Assembly (NCBI GenBank): GCA_025331565.1 | Contig: JAFREQ010000048.1 | Location: 1,364,001 to 1,428,000, forward strand | DNA length: 64,000 nt | Source of the DNA: Holacanthus passer | Taxonomy: Eukaryota > Chordata > Actinopteri > Pomacanthidae | Direction: 5' to 3' | In this document: piece by piece, positions 45,701 to 49,790 of the stretch | How the letters are laid out: each line of letters begins with the position of its first letter | Position numbering within the stretch: the stretch's first letter is position 1 | Translations under genes and position numbers: made by a program | Notes under the pieces: generated by a model | The model's input: only the letters and a program-made list of their open reading frames with translations | What the model was told of the DNA's origin: nothing | The model's database searches: none

Positions 45701-47140
45701 TAAAGAATGTGATTGTTCAGTATGGCAGTATCTTTCACTTGATAGTTTATATTGTACTCATGCAGTATGCACATCAAGTATGTGGCTCATGTTTGTTAAA
45801 GTTTGTTGCAAAGGAACGAGACGTGGCTGTGTCAATGTAACCAGAAACTATCGCTCTCTGAATAAACGTTAATGTCCTTGTATCTCTACAGATTAAAAGA
45901 CTGGAGACTCGTCTGAGCAAGACTGACTGCACTGATAGTGAGGGACGTGAGCGAACAGATGGAGAGCGGTGGAAAAAGGACTCCTGCACCATATGTGAAT
46001 GCAGAGTATGTTCAACATATAAATCAAAATGCAGTGGAAATGCTTTACACACCACACAAACATATGCACGCACTACTTCATCTGCTCATTTTTCACACTC
46101 TGAGAAGCTGATCATGTTTTAGTACCTCAGTGTTTCTCATTGAGGACAAGCTGTGCATCAGAACCTTTTCTATGTGAGCAGTCTGCCCAGTTTAAATGCC
46201 CCAGTTTCTCCCTGTCTGGCACTATTGCCTGTGTTTCACCTCCTCCAGCACCTCTTGGCTTTACCCTCCTCCTGGCACCGGCGTCTCCCCAAGTGTTTGT
46301 GTGCACCGGCCACTTCTCTGCCTTTCATTCTTGATCTTTTAACACTTCTTCAATGCCAACTGCTGGCAGAGGAGACGGCATCCACGCCAAACCTGGCTCC
46401 CTCTGATCTTCTTCAGTACCTTTTGTTGCTATCTTTCCCACTTAAACTTTATTTTGCTCACCACATCTGATAACACACCTGTCAGTTTTTCTTTTGTATT
46501 TCTCTCTCTCCCCTTGGCTTCCTCAAAGTTATCTCTTTCCACCTACCAAGCCTCCCTGTAATTGGAGGATTTTTGTAATAATTAAATTTGGCAGGCAGAA
46601 GCACGTTGAGAAGGATACTCTGGAAAAAGGTTTGCTTCAACACATCATGCTGTTGCTCTGAAACAAAGCACTTTATTGTTCTGTTCAGCCTTGTCATCAA
46701 GCGCTTCACCTCAGACTTCTTGTGGGCTAATGTTTCAGTTTCTTTTCTATGCCAAACAAAAGCAAAATACGTGACCAGTGCATGACCACACATATTAAAA
46801 TCATTCATTCACACATTTTATATTCATAATATTTACATCTGAGAAGCATCTAATGTAGTGCGATTTCAGGTTTTGTGTATATAATAGTTGCCTGTTGCTC
46901 TAGTTGTTGTGCTTTGTTGATATGCCAGTCTCACTCAGTGAGACAGTGACAACAAACATGTCATCCAGTCTAATCTAATCTAACCCCCCCCCTCAGGATG
47001 CCCAGGTGACGTGCTTTGTGGAGTCTTGTCCACCACCCGAGTGCAAACGGCCTGTCAAGCTAAAAGGTACCTGCTGCCCAGTGTGCCTCGAACAGGCAGA
47101 TGTTGAGAAGTGGAAAAAAGCAGACACCCGCCATGAATAA
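8606..47140 (+). CDS. pxdn: Peroxidasin, 22 of a presumed 23 coding exons, 5' incomplete
   Basis: Joining the 22 exons listed separately gives an unbroken frame of 1417 residues plus stop. Order: five LRRs (residues about 1-120), LRR C-terminal cap (120-177), four Ig domains (about 178-546), linker, haem peroxidase domain (about 650-1220), RGRR cleavage site, helical segment, VWC domain (about 1345-1405). The human protein is about 1479 residues; the missing part corresponds to roughly its first 67 (signal peptide and LRR N-cap). Catalytic residues are present: distal Asp-His at 758-759, Arg 910 with Glu 913 (haem ester), proximal His 1007. Adding 67 puts the last three on human Arg977, Glu980 and His1074. 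Family knowledge: a secreted homotrimer of basement membranes that oxidises bromide to HOBr and forms collagen IV sulfilimine bonds. The paralogue pxdnl is less likely, since the human form lacks key catalytic residues, but phylogeny was not run. All introns are GT-AG. No promoter lies in the window. Confidence 0.96.
8907..8929. repeat. (AC)n microsatellite
   Basis: About eleven AC units in intron 2, some 230 bp downstream of exon 2. Confidence 0.95.
9487..9567. repeat. (CAGC)n tetranucleotide microsatellite
   Basis: About twenty perfect copies of a CAGC unit over 81 bp. Such a pure array is likely length-polymorphic. It produces an artificial Gly-Trp-Leu-Ala repeat if translated. Confidence 0.95.
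10106..10177 (+). CDS. pxdn: pxdn exon 3: LRR
   Basis: 72 bp, phase 2 on both sides, CACAG acceptor and GTAAGT donor. Encodes LLNNNHIRRIPRGAF then EDLENLKYL, the next 24-residue LRR. The asparagine ladder position and hydrophobic spacing fit the LRR consensus. Confidence 0.95.
10178..13476 (+). other. pxdn intron 3; no gene seen
   Basis: 3.3-kb intron. Contains an A-rich tract near 10360-10384, a short poly-C run around 11369-11380 and a CA repeat at 11834-11860. Open frames are short and unrecognised. Confidence 0.8.
11834..11860. repeat. (CA)n microsatellite
   Basis: About thirteen CA units in intron 3. Confidence 0.95.
13477..13548 (+). CDS. pxdn: pxdn exon 4: LRR
   Basis: 72 bp, phase 2 on both sides, TTTCAG acceptor, GTAAGT donor. 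Encodes YLYKNEIQSIDRQAF then KGLVSLEQL. By memory this stretch is nearly identical to human peroxidasin, indicating strong constraint on the LRR surface. Confidence 0.95.
13694..14199. mobile_element. Non-autonomous hAT-type DNA transposon (MITE), 506 bp
   Basis: The left end reads TAGGGTTGGGTGATATG and the right end, reverse-complemented, TAGGGTTGGGCGACCGG, so the termini are inverted repeats. The flanks are near-identical 8-bp direct repeats, GTCTACAT at 13686-13693 and GTCTCCAT at 14200-14207 (7 of 8 match). An 8-bp duplication is the hAT signature, and termini of the TAGGGYTGGGCGATAT type are familiar from teleost hAT MITEs. There is no transposase frame. A GT microsatellite (13762-13783) lies inside. 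Confidence 0.85.
13762..13783. repeat. (GT)n microsatellite inside the MITE
   Basis: Eleven GT units within the hAT-type element. Confidence 0.9.
16345..16416 (+). CDS. pxdn: pxdn exon 5: LRR
   Basis: 72 bp, phase 2 on both sides, CTCCAG acceptor, GTAAGT donor. Encodes YLHFNNIESLEPESF then THLPKLERL, a full LRR unit. Confidence 0.95.
16417..18292 (+). other. pxdn intron 5; no gene seen
   Basis: 1.9-kb intron of unremarkable sequence on both strands. Short open frames are unrecognised and show no domain-like pattern. Confidence 0.75.
18293..18364 (+). CDS. pxdn: pxdn exon 6: last LRR
   Basis: 72 bp, phase 2 on both sides, GCTCAG acceptor, GTAAGT donor. Encodes FLHNNRITQLVPGTF then SHLQAMKRL. 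This is the fifth consecutive 72-bp repeat exon. Confidence 0.95.
18629..18688 (+). repeat. Teleost interspersed-repeat fragment
   Basis: The stretch contains CTTTATTTATATAGCACA and, further on, GCAATTCAAGGCGCTTTA. This is a word combination I know from a very common teleost retroposon-type repeat. Only about 60 bp is recognisable, so the class is not assigned. Recognition is from memory. Confidence 0.55.
19425..19486. repeat. (AC)n microsatellite, long
   Basis: About thirty uninterrupted AC units, one of the longest dinucleotide arrays in the window and probably polymorphic. Confidence 0.95.
20132..20301 (+). CDS. pxdn: pxdn exon 7: LRR C-terminal cap
   Basis: 170 bp (phase 2 in, phase 1 out). 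Encodes residues about 120-177: RLDSNALNCDCELLWL, later AESGNAQAAATCDYP, and closes at EELNC. The Cys-x-Cys near the start and two later cysteines are the four-cysteine LRRCT signature that closes the hydrophobic core of the solenoid. The downstream GTATGG donor adds one G to the split Glu codon. Reading on past 20301 is intron. Confidence 0.95.
20302..23126 (+). other. pxdn intron 7; no gene seen
   Basis: 2.8-kb intron separating the LRR and Ig parts of the gene. No clear repeat or gene recognised. The short open frames at 22309-22761 on both strands lack splice context and known motifs. Confidence 0.75.
23127..23244 (+). CDS. pxdn: pxdn exon 8: first half of Ig domain 1
   Basis: 118 bp, CCCCAG acceptor, GTAAGG donor. 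Encodes PRITSEPQDVDVTSGNTVYF then TCRAEGNPKPQIIWLRNN. Contains the B-strand Cys and the core Trp of an I-set Ig fold. The domain is split between this exon and the next, as in vertebrate peroxidasin. Confidence 0.95.
23245..23729 (+). other. pxdn intron 8; largely a hAT-type fragment
   Basis: 485-bp intron. Its 5' part is a transposon end (23259 to about 23410) and the remainder is AT-rich without recognised features. Confidence 0.75.
23259..23410 (+). mobile_element. hAT-type transposon end, truncated
   Basis: Begins CAGTGGTGGAGGAAGTATTC and continues with a run of TACTTAAGTAAAAGTACTAA-like words, a pattern typical of abundant teleost hAT elements. The matching right end (CCACCACTG) was not found, so it appears 3'-truncated. 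It starts only 14 bp after the splice donor of exon 8. Family call from memory; the end coordinate is approximate. Confidence 0.7.
23730..23899 (+). CDS. pxdn: pxdn exon 9: second half of Ig domain 1
   Basis: 170 bp, GGTCAG acceptor, GTAAGT donor, phase 1 exit. Encodes DSRLNLLEDGTLMIQ, then ETDQGVYQCMAKNVAGEVKT and the strand LRYFGAP. The D-x-G-x-Y-x-C motif supplies the F-strand cysteine pairing with the one in exon 8. Confidence 0.95.
24190..25250 (+). pseudogene. Degenerate cysteine-rich, transposon-associated ORF
   Basis: Fragments of one protein read through in order in shifting plus-strand frames: KMLPDCLFANLQSP and LEMLSTRRFYITNEQFG (about 24241-24360), ILSDNTDVFVLMV (about 24450-24490), GLKTLPPQS (about 24630-24655), APPALLDIISCSCKAG (24800-24850), and TSFCKDCDSTCCNPLTHSQ then an acidic tail (24897-25045). 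A D-D-T-D-V-F-V-L-like strand, a L-P-P-x-S segment and a C-terminal Cys-rich cluster occur in this order in a multi-copy protein of uncertain function that I recall from teleost repetitive DNA. Stops and frameshifts abound, so it is dead. Sequence to about 25250 may be its 3' part. Family placement is from memory. Confidence 0.6.
25643..25677. repeat. (CA)n microsatellite
   Basis: About seventeen CA units, followed by a short TC-rich stretch at 25700-25730. Confidence 0.95.
26290..26562 (+). CDS. pxdn: pxdn exon 10: Ig domain 2
   Basis: 273 bp, CTCCAG acceptor, phase 1 on both sides, so the whole Ig domain is one exon. Encodes VIQPQNTEVLVGESVTLEC, then SWTKGDRTPLPNDARINITP and GGQYTCFASNN. 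Both Ig cysteines and the core Trp are present. An N-glycosylation sequon NIT is visible. Where I recall the human protein having Arg-Gly-Asp, this one has Lys-Gly-Asp (26400-26408). Confidence 0.96.
26563..26824 (+). other. pxdn intron 10 (262 bp)
   Basis: Short AT-rich intron with a strong polypyrimidine tract before the acceptor at 26823-26824. Nothing else noted. Confidence 0.9.
26825..27100 (+). CDS. pxdn: pxdn exon 11: Ig domain 3
   Basis: 276 bp, CTCCAG acceptor, GTGAGG donor, phase 1 on both sides. Encodes PQFTVTPQDQSVLEGHTVDF, PCEASGYPQPVIAWTRGGSP and HDEGQYECQAVSPVG. A complete I-set domain with both cysteines and Trp. Confidence 0.96.
27101..28789 (+). other. pxdn intron 11; no gene seen
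   Basis: 1.7-kb intron with GT-rich low-complexity patches (about 27503-27535 and 28209-28232). No gene or clear transposon recognised. Confidence 0.8.
28790..28902 (+). CDS. pxdn: pxdn exon 12: first half of Ig domain 4
   Basis: 113 bp, ATTCAG acceptor, exits in phase 0 at AAG/GTAAGA. Encodes VTPVFTNAPRDLTVESGQDV then PCSAQGQPQPVLTWNK. Holds the B-strand Cys and core Trp. Confidence 0.95.
28903..29274 (+). other. pxdn intron 12 (372 bp)
   Basis: Short intron splitting Ig domain 4 in phase 0. No features noted. Confidence 0.9.
29275..29431 (+). CDS. pxdn: pxdn exon 13: second half of Ig domain 4
   Basis: 157 bp, CCCAG acceptor, GTAAGA donor. Encodes DGVQVTESGKFHISPEGYL, then GTADAGRYECVARNPIGYQV. 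The D-A-G-x-Y-x-C motif completes the disulfide with exon 12. Sequence just upstream is open in frame but sits before the acceptor. Confidence 0.95.
29432..30469 (+). other. pxdn intron 13; no gene seen
   Basis: 1.0-kb intron. Open frames at 29958-30234 lack recognisable motifs. Confidence 0.8.
30470..30578 (+). CDS. pxdn: pxdn exon 14: linker before the peroxidase domain
   Basis: 109 bp, ACAACAG acceptor, GTAAGA donor. Encodes VPAVSREGDTFVSTSIEQAI then NVDSAIESTRRRLFDG. This helical segment links the Ig array to the peroxidase domain and corresponds to human peroxidasin residues around 615-650. Confidence 0.93.
30579..33115 (+). other. pxdn intron 14; tandem 16-mer, no gene
   Basis: 2.5-kb intron. 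Three perfect 16-bp direct repeats lie at 30834-30881. The 3' end (32940-33115) is a long pyrimidine-rich tract leading to the acceptor. No gene recognised. Confidence 0.8.
30834..30881. repeat. 16-bp tandem repeat, three perfect copies
   Basis: The unit CTTGTAATCACTTTAG occurs three times head to tail without mismatch, at 30834, 30850 and 30866. Confidence 0.95.
33116..33273 (+). CDS. pxdn: pxdn exon 15: start of the peroxidase region
   Basis: 158 bp, CTCCAG acceptor, GTGAGG donor, phase 1 exit. Encodes GQPRTPGELLALFRYPRDPY, then EQARAGEIFEQTLLLIQNHV and GLMVDTNGT. Matches the segment preceding the catalytic core of human peroxidasin. Confidence 0.95.
34298..34353 (+). repeat. Non-LTR-type 3' tail with TTATC repeats
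   Basis: Contains ATTTCCCCGCTGATGGACGA, a following AGGTTTATC and then several TTATC units. A related tail, more than half identical by eye, lies at 40453-40502. I know this TTTCCCC...GGTTTATCTTATC tail from teleost retroposons; which LINE or SINE it belongs to is not certain. Confidence 0.6.
34736..34943. repeat. 208-bp nested palindrome (inverted repeat)
   Basis: Outer arms 34736-34799 and 34880-34943 (64 bp each) are reverse complements with one mismatch. Inside the 80-bp spacer a second inverted repeat, 34798-34818 with 34831-34851, is perfect over 21 bp around an AT-rich 12-bp loop. Each outer arm also carries a small palindrome, GATGATGTAAATCATC at 34744-34759. The rest of the spacer is TA-rich. 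It may be a palindromic MITE, but no clear target duplication was seen. Confidence 0.9.
36667..37673 (+). CDS. pxdn: pxdn exon 16: peroxidase core, distal haem side
   Basis: 1007 bp, the largest exon, CCGCAG acceptor, exits in phase 0 at AAG/GTAACA. Residues 635-970. Landmarks: SGCTAHRRFNNCSDICFH, a cysteine cluster with an NCS sequon; QWGQFLDHDLDS, where Asp (37035-37037) and His (37038-37040) are the haem-linked distal pair; TSYIDASNVYGS, the calcium-binding loop; AGDHRANEQLGL, with catalytic Arg (37491-37493) and haem-linked Glu (37500-37502). The residue after that Glu is Gln, where myeloperoxidase has the Met that forms its sulfonium bond, as expected for peroxidasin. An in-frame Met upstream is intronic and not a start. 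Confidence 0.97.
37674..37882 (+). other. pxdn intron 16 (209 bp)
   Basis: Short AT-rich intron in phase 0 with a TCTCCTAG acceptor. Nothing else noted. Confidence 0.92.
37883..38379 (+). CDS. pxdn: pxdn exon 17: peroxidase core, proximal haem side
   Basis: 497 bp, CTCCTAG acceptor, GTAATT donor, phase 2 exit. Encodes [20 protein letters not shown]; its His (37991-37993) is the proximal haem ligand and the Asn after it the usual hydrogen-bond partner. Also [20 protein letters not shown] and LDLAAMNIQRGRDHGIPPYN, both hallmark peroxidasin segments. Confidence 0.97.
38380..38616 (+). other. pxdn intron 17 (237 bp)
   Basis: Short intron, no features noted. Confidence 0.92.
38617..38751 (+). 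CDS. pxdn: pxdn exon 18: peroxidase domain
   Basis: 135 bp, GGCAG acceptor, GTACAG donor, phase 2 both ends. Encodes LYGTPLNIDLFPALMAEDLV, then GSRVGPTLMCLLATQFKRLR and DGD. A conserved helical part of the peroxidase fold. Confidence 0.96.
38752..39204 (+). other. pxdn intron 18 (453 bp)
   Basis: AT-rich intron, no repeats or genes recognised. Confidence 0.85.
39205..39413 (+). CDS. pxdn: pxdn exon 19: end of the peroxidase domain
   Basis: 209 bp, TTTCAG acceptor, GTAGGA donor, phase 1 exit. Encodes FWYENPGVFTPAQLTQLKQA, then LCDNGDNITRIQQDVF, GYGSCDDIPQIDLRMWQDCC. The paired cysteines near the end close the domain. NIT is a glycosylation sequon. Confidence 0.96.
39543..40029 (+). mobile_element. 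tRNA-type SINE interrupted by TG and a second repeat
   Basis: The head contains GGTTCGATCCCTGGC, an RNA polymerase III B-box within a degraded tRNA-like region (39543-39600), followed by TGTCCATGGGCAAGATACTG. The tail at about 39964-40029 reads GCTGAAAGCACTTTGA and, further on, CTATATAAATGCAGTCCATT. Head and tail are the two ends of a teleost SINE I recognise from memory. Between them lie a (TG)n array (39659-39704) and a block (about 39716-39930) with GTTAGGTTAGGGTTAGG that resembles a separate microsatellite-linked fish repeat. Confidence 0.75.
39659..39704. repeat. (TG)n microsatellite inside the SINE
   Basis: About twenty-two GT units splitting the SINE body. Confidence 0.95.
40453..40502 (+). 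repeat. Non-LTR-type 3' tail with TTATC repeats
   Basis: Contains GTGAATTTCCCCACTGTGGG, then AATAAAGGTTTATC and TTATCTTGTC. Homologous in layout to 34298-34353. No upstream coding part was seen, so it is probably a 5'-truncated insertion. Confidence 0.6.
42566..42677 (+). CDS. pxdn: pxdn exon 20: linker with proprotein-convertase site
   Basis: 112 bp, AACAG acceptor, GTACAG donor. Encodes DCRTKGQFNALSYHF then RGRRSAEHSYQEDRP. The R-G-R-R/S motif (codons 42610-42621) matches the position where human peroxidasin is cut by a furin-like convertase, which releases the C-terminal VWC part and is reported to raise cross-linking activity. Confidence 0.94.
42678..42952 (+). other. pxdn intron 20 (275 bp)
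   Basis: Short intron; nothing noted. Confidence 0.9.
42953..43085 (+). CDS. pxdn: pxdn exon 21: variable linker and start of helical segment
   Basis: 133 bp, TTTGCAG acceptor, GTGAGC donor, phase 0 exit. Starts SPVEEAVESLVNVTVTSKKS, a low-conservation stretch, then INDFQDFVSDMQKTITSLRK, a heptad-like amphipathic helix shared with human peroxidasin. Confidence 0.92.
43086..45891 (+). other. pxdn intron 21; T-rich repeat tract, no gene
   Basis: 2.8-kb intron. CA-rich patches at about 43958-44012 and 44530-44552, poly-T at about 44690-44703, and a long T-rich tract at 44690-45660. The 135- and 125-codon open frames at 44662-45421 are Phe-rich translations of that tract and not credible genes. 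Confidence 0.8.
44690..45660 (+). repeat. T-rich tract with recurrent TTTCAG words
   Basis: The plus strand is strongly T-rich and repeats words such as TTTTCAGCATTTTCAGG, TTTTCAGCAATG and ACTTTCAGGATTC. It looks like an old dispersed fish repeat of uncertain class. It is not coding. Confidence 0.5.
45892..46005 (+). CDS. pxdn: pxdn exon 22: helix end and first half of VWC
   Basis: 114 bp, phase 0 both ends, CTACAG acceptor, GTATGT donor. Encodes IKRLETRLSKTDCTDSEG then ERWKKDSCTICECR. The W-x-x-x-x-C-x-x-C-x-C pattern opens the von Willebrand factor type C domain. Confidence 0.95.
46006..46996 (+). other. pxdn intron 22; no gene seen
   Basis: 1.0-kb intron ending in a poly-C tract before CCTCAG. 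Open frames at 46140-46470 are unrecognised. Confidence 0.85.
46997..47140 (+). CDS. pxdn: pxdn exon 23: second half of VWC and stop
   Basis: 144 bp, CCTCAG acceptor, ends with TAA at 47138-47140. Encodes DAQVTCFVESCPPPECKRPV then KLKGTCCPVCLEQADVEKW. C-C-P-x-C is the closing VWC motif. The tail after the domain is short and charged, differing from the human end. Confidence 0.96.
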   Translation, partial: DAQVTCFVESCPPPECKRPVKLKGTCCPVCLEQADVEKWKKADTRHE

Positions 47141-47445
47141 CCCTCAGGACCTCCCCCCCCACACACACACACACTCTAATGGCTGAAAGTCATACACTCA
47201 CACACAGACATCCAGAGAGAGGATGAGACTCATGAAGGTGTGCTAATCCACAGCCAATAGACCCAATAGCCTCAGTTTTTGTTTTGTTTCATTTTGTATC
47301 CTTTTGCGTTGATCAGGGCAGTGGGGTAGCTTTCTTTTCTTTTTGGATTGTTGCCCCCTCCAGGGCCAGCAGCCTGAGGCTCGGTTTGAAATCCGCTGGC
47401 AACCAGCCAGCAATCACTAAATGGATTTATTTCTGAACCAATGGG

Positions 47446-47472
47446 TGGATGGATGGATGGATGGATGAATGG
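47446..47472. repeat. (GGAT)n in the 3' UTR
   Basis: About five to six GGAT units, slightly imperfect at the edges. Confidence 0.85.
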
Positions 47473-49730
47473 GTGGACTGTAAACAAGAGGGACAAACCT
47501 CTTGCTCAGAGTCCACTGAGGCTTCTGAAGTGTAACAAACAGCCACTGTGTTTGCTCTCCTGCAACTAACACTCGGTGACTAAACGCAGGGCCACTTGCC
47601 GTCGACAAGCAGGAAAGGGAAGTAGATTGAAAGGCGGCAGCCATTTTGTGGTCTCACAAAAGTTTCTCAGGTTAGAGATGCCGAAAACTGGTGCTATTTT
47701 CCCCCTTTTTATTAATCACTAAATACGAACCTTCAAAGTATTGTCTTTTGTATGCAACACAACCTATATACACTCAGTATATGCCTTTTTATGATAAGTC
47801 ACAATTGAGAGGATGGTTTTACTCCAACGTAAAGACTTTTTATAAATAGATTTACTTCAACTTTTAATCCAAGGTGCTTTTTATCATGTTATGAATATGT
47901 ATTTTTTTTCCTCCCTTTTTGTATAAAAATGCTTACATATGAAGATAATGTGAAGCCCTACGAAAATGTTTGTAATGCAAAAGAGATGTCTACTGATTAC
48001 TGCTCCTCTTATCCATGGACAACTTGTTAGTTAACTTACTTTTTGTCTCTGCTGGCCTGTCCTGAACTTGAGTGAGGCGGAGCCGTGTAGCGCTCCCCAT
48101 TGCAGGACACTCAAACCAGCTCTTGCACTGTTGTGCTCCTTTCCAAGTTTCATTTTGCTTTCAGAATGCAGTGAAAGAATATCCATTTTGCCACTGTAAT
48201 GTTGTGAACTTTGTCCCAGTATTTTCCTCAGTCTTGTAAAGCCAAATGTATGATTTAGTTACTTCTAAAATGACTAAAATAGCACGTGTCTTATCTATGA
48301 AACTCTGTATGAATGTTGCAATGACGTCAGGATTCAGCCTTTGGTACTGCTGGCTCTACCATAGCAGTATTCTCCTTCTGGCCTGTTCAGACTTTTTTTT
48401 TTTCATGTATAGTCTTTAGTCCACAGACTACACACAACTGAAGGACTGTTGCCGTAACTGTTGACTGTTCTTCTCTGCTGTTGTGGACCTGCACCTTTCT
48501 AGCTCCTGTTAAGACGAGGACACGCTTGCATGCATTCCTTTGTCAAGCATCCACTTTGACTCCATGTTTTCCCTTTTTTAAGTTTTTGCTATGTGTGTAC
48601 AGTGTTTGGATATTTGGACTGTCTTCAGTGTTGATTTAGGTTACGAATGCTCGCCCTGCTCAAGTTTCTTTGCCATGTTAAAGATTTTGAGACCGGGGTG
48701 ACGTCTTTCGGCAGAGCATGTGTGGAGTGCAGGCTTCTCTAGCCCTCTGACCCTCATTCCGCTGTAATGGAAGCCATATGAGAGGGGAAGCAAGGGTAAT
48801 GTTGGGGGAGGGGTGCTGATGATTGGGATACGGTGTCAATCAAAACAAGTCTCCACCATCTTGCTATTGTAAGACAGATTTATTCCACTGACTCATGTCA
48901 GCTGGTATACATGTGTAAACAAGTTACTGTACAAAGACAAATGCCACTCATTGAACCCCATGCACTGCCTTGCCTAGTGTAACATAAGTCACGTTTTTGT
49001 TTTCCTGTTTTGCTTTGCTTCTAATTATGGTGAAGCAGCTGCAGCTGCAGTGTTCCTTTCCATTGTTTTCTTTATGTGGTAACGTCCTGAGCATCGGTCA
49101 CTAAACAGAAATAATACTCTCTGGAATGTTCCGGTCAGGATTCCAGATGGATTACGGGGCTGGCAGTCACACTGGTAAATTGGTATCATATCATATGTTT
49201 AAATATACTGGACATCAAACTGTGTGTTTACAGTTGTGTGCTTTTCTCTCCATTACTTTCTGATTGTGGCTCCTCCAACAACACCTGTATGTACACATCC
49301 TGTTTATGTGCTCCAATGAGTGTATGTTTTCTTGAATTTAGTATTTTGATATATTTTCATAAACTTTGTGTATGGATGAGCTTGTGCGTGTGTGTCTCAT
49401 TAACAGGCTAAATGCATCTTGGCAAGTGTCCCAAAGTTTGGCTGTGAGCTCTATTCGTTACCAGTCTTCCTATTCATACTGTATACTGTATCTGTTGTAT
49501 TAGTTCATTTTTATTTTCTATTTTACTTCCCTCTCCTTTATTTCCACCCCCCAAAAAAAAAAACTTCCAAGTGTCAATGGAATGCACTGCTCCGCAAGAC
49601 TGAACATGCTTTACCTACACTGTCCCTTAACCAGTGGTCAATGTGGATATAATAGTACCTATCATGACATTTGTATTGTACGTTTGCCAAAGAATGGTTT
49701 GCACTGTAATGTATGCCTCTCGACAGTAAT

Positions 49731-49740
49731 AATAAATAAA
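49731..49740 (+). promoter_or_regulatory. pxdn: Tandem polyadenylation signals of pxdn
   Basis: Two overlapping AATAAA hexamers (49731-49736 and 49735-49740) in an A-rich setting, followed 30-50 bp later by a GT/T-rich segment. This is the strongest poly(A) signal after the stop codon. Confidence 0.85.
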
Positions 49741-49790
49741 TAAGCCACATTTGAATTACAGTCATACATGTTGGTGCCTGTTCTTTTTGT

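Larger units (their letters stand above)
47141..49760 (+). other. pxdn: pxdn 3' UTR
   Basis: About 2.6 kb from the stop codon to just past tandem AATAAA signals at 49731-49740. No earlier AATAAA was noticed in this stretch, and no other gene. It contains a CA-rich patch right after the stop (47159-47172) and a GGAT tetranucleotide run (47446-47472). A GT/T-rich segment at 49769-49790 fits a cleavage-stimulating downstream element. The exact cleavage site is inferred. Confidence 0.85.
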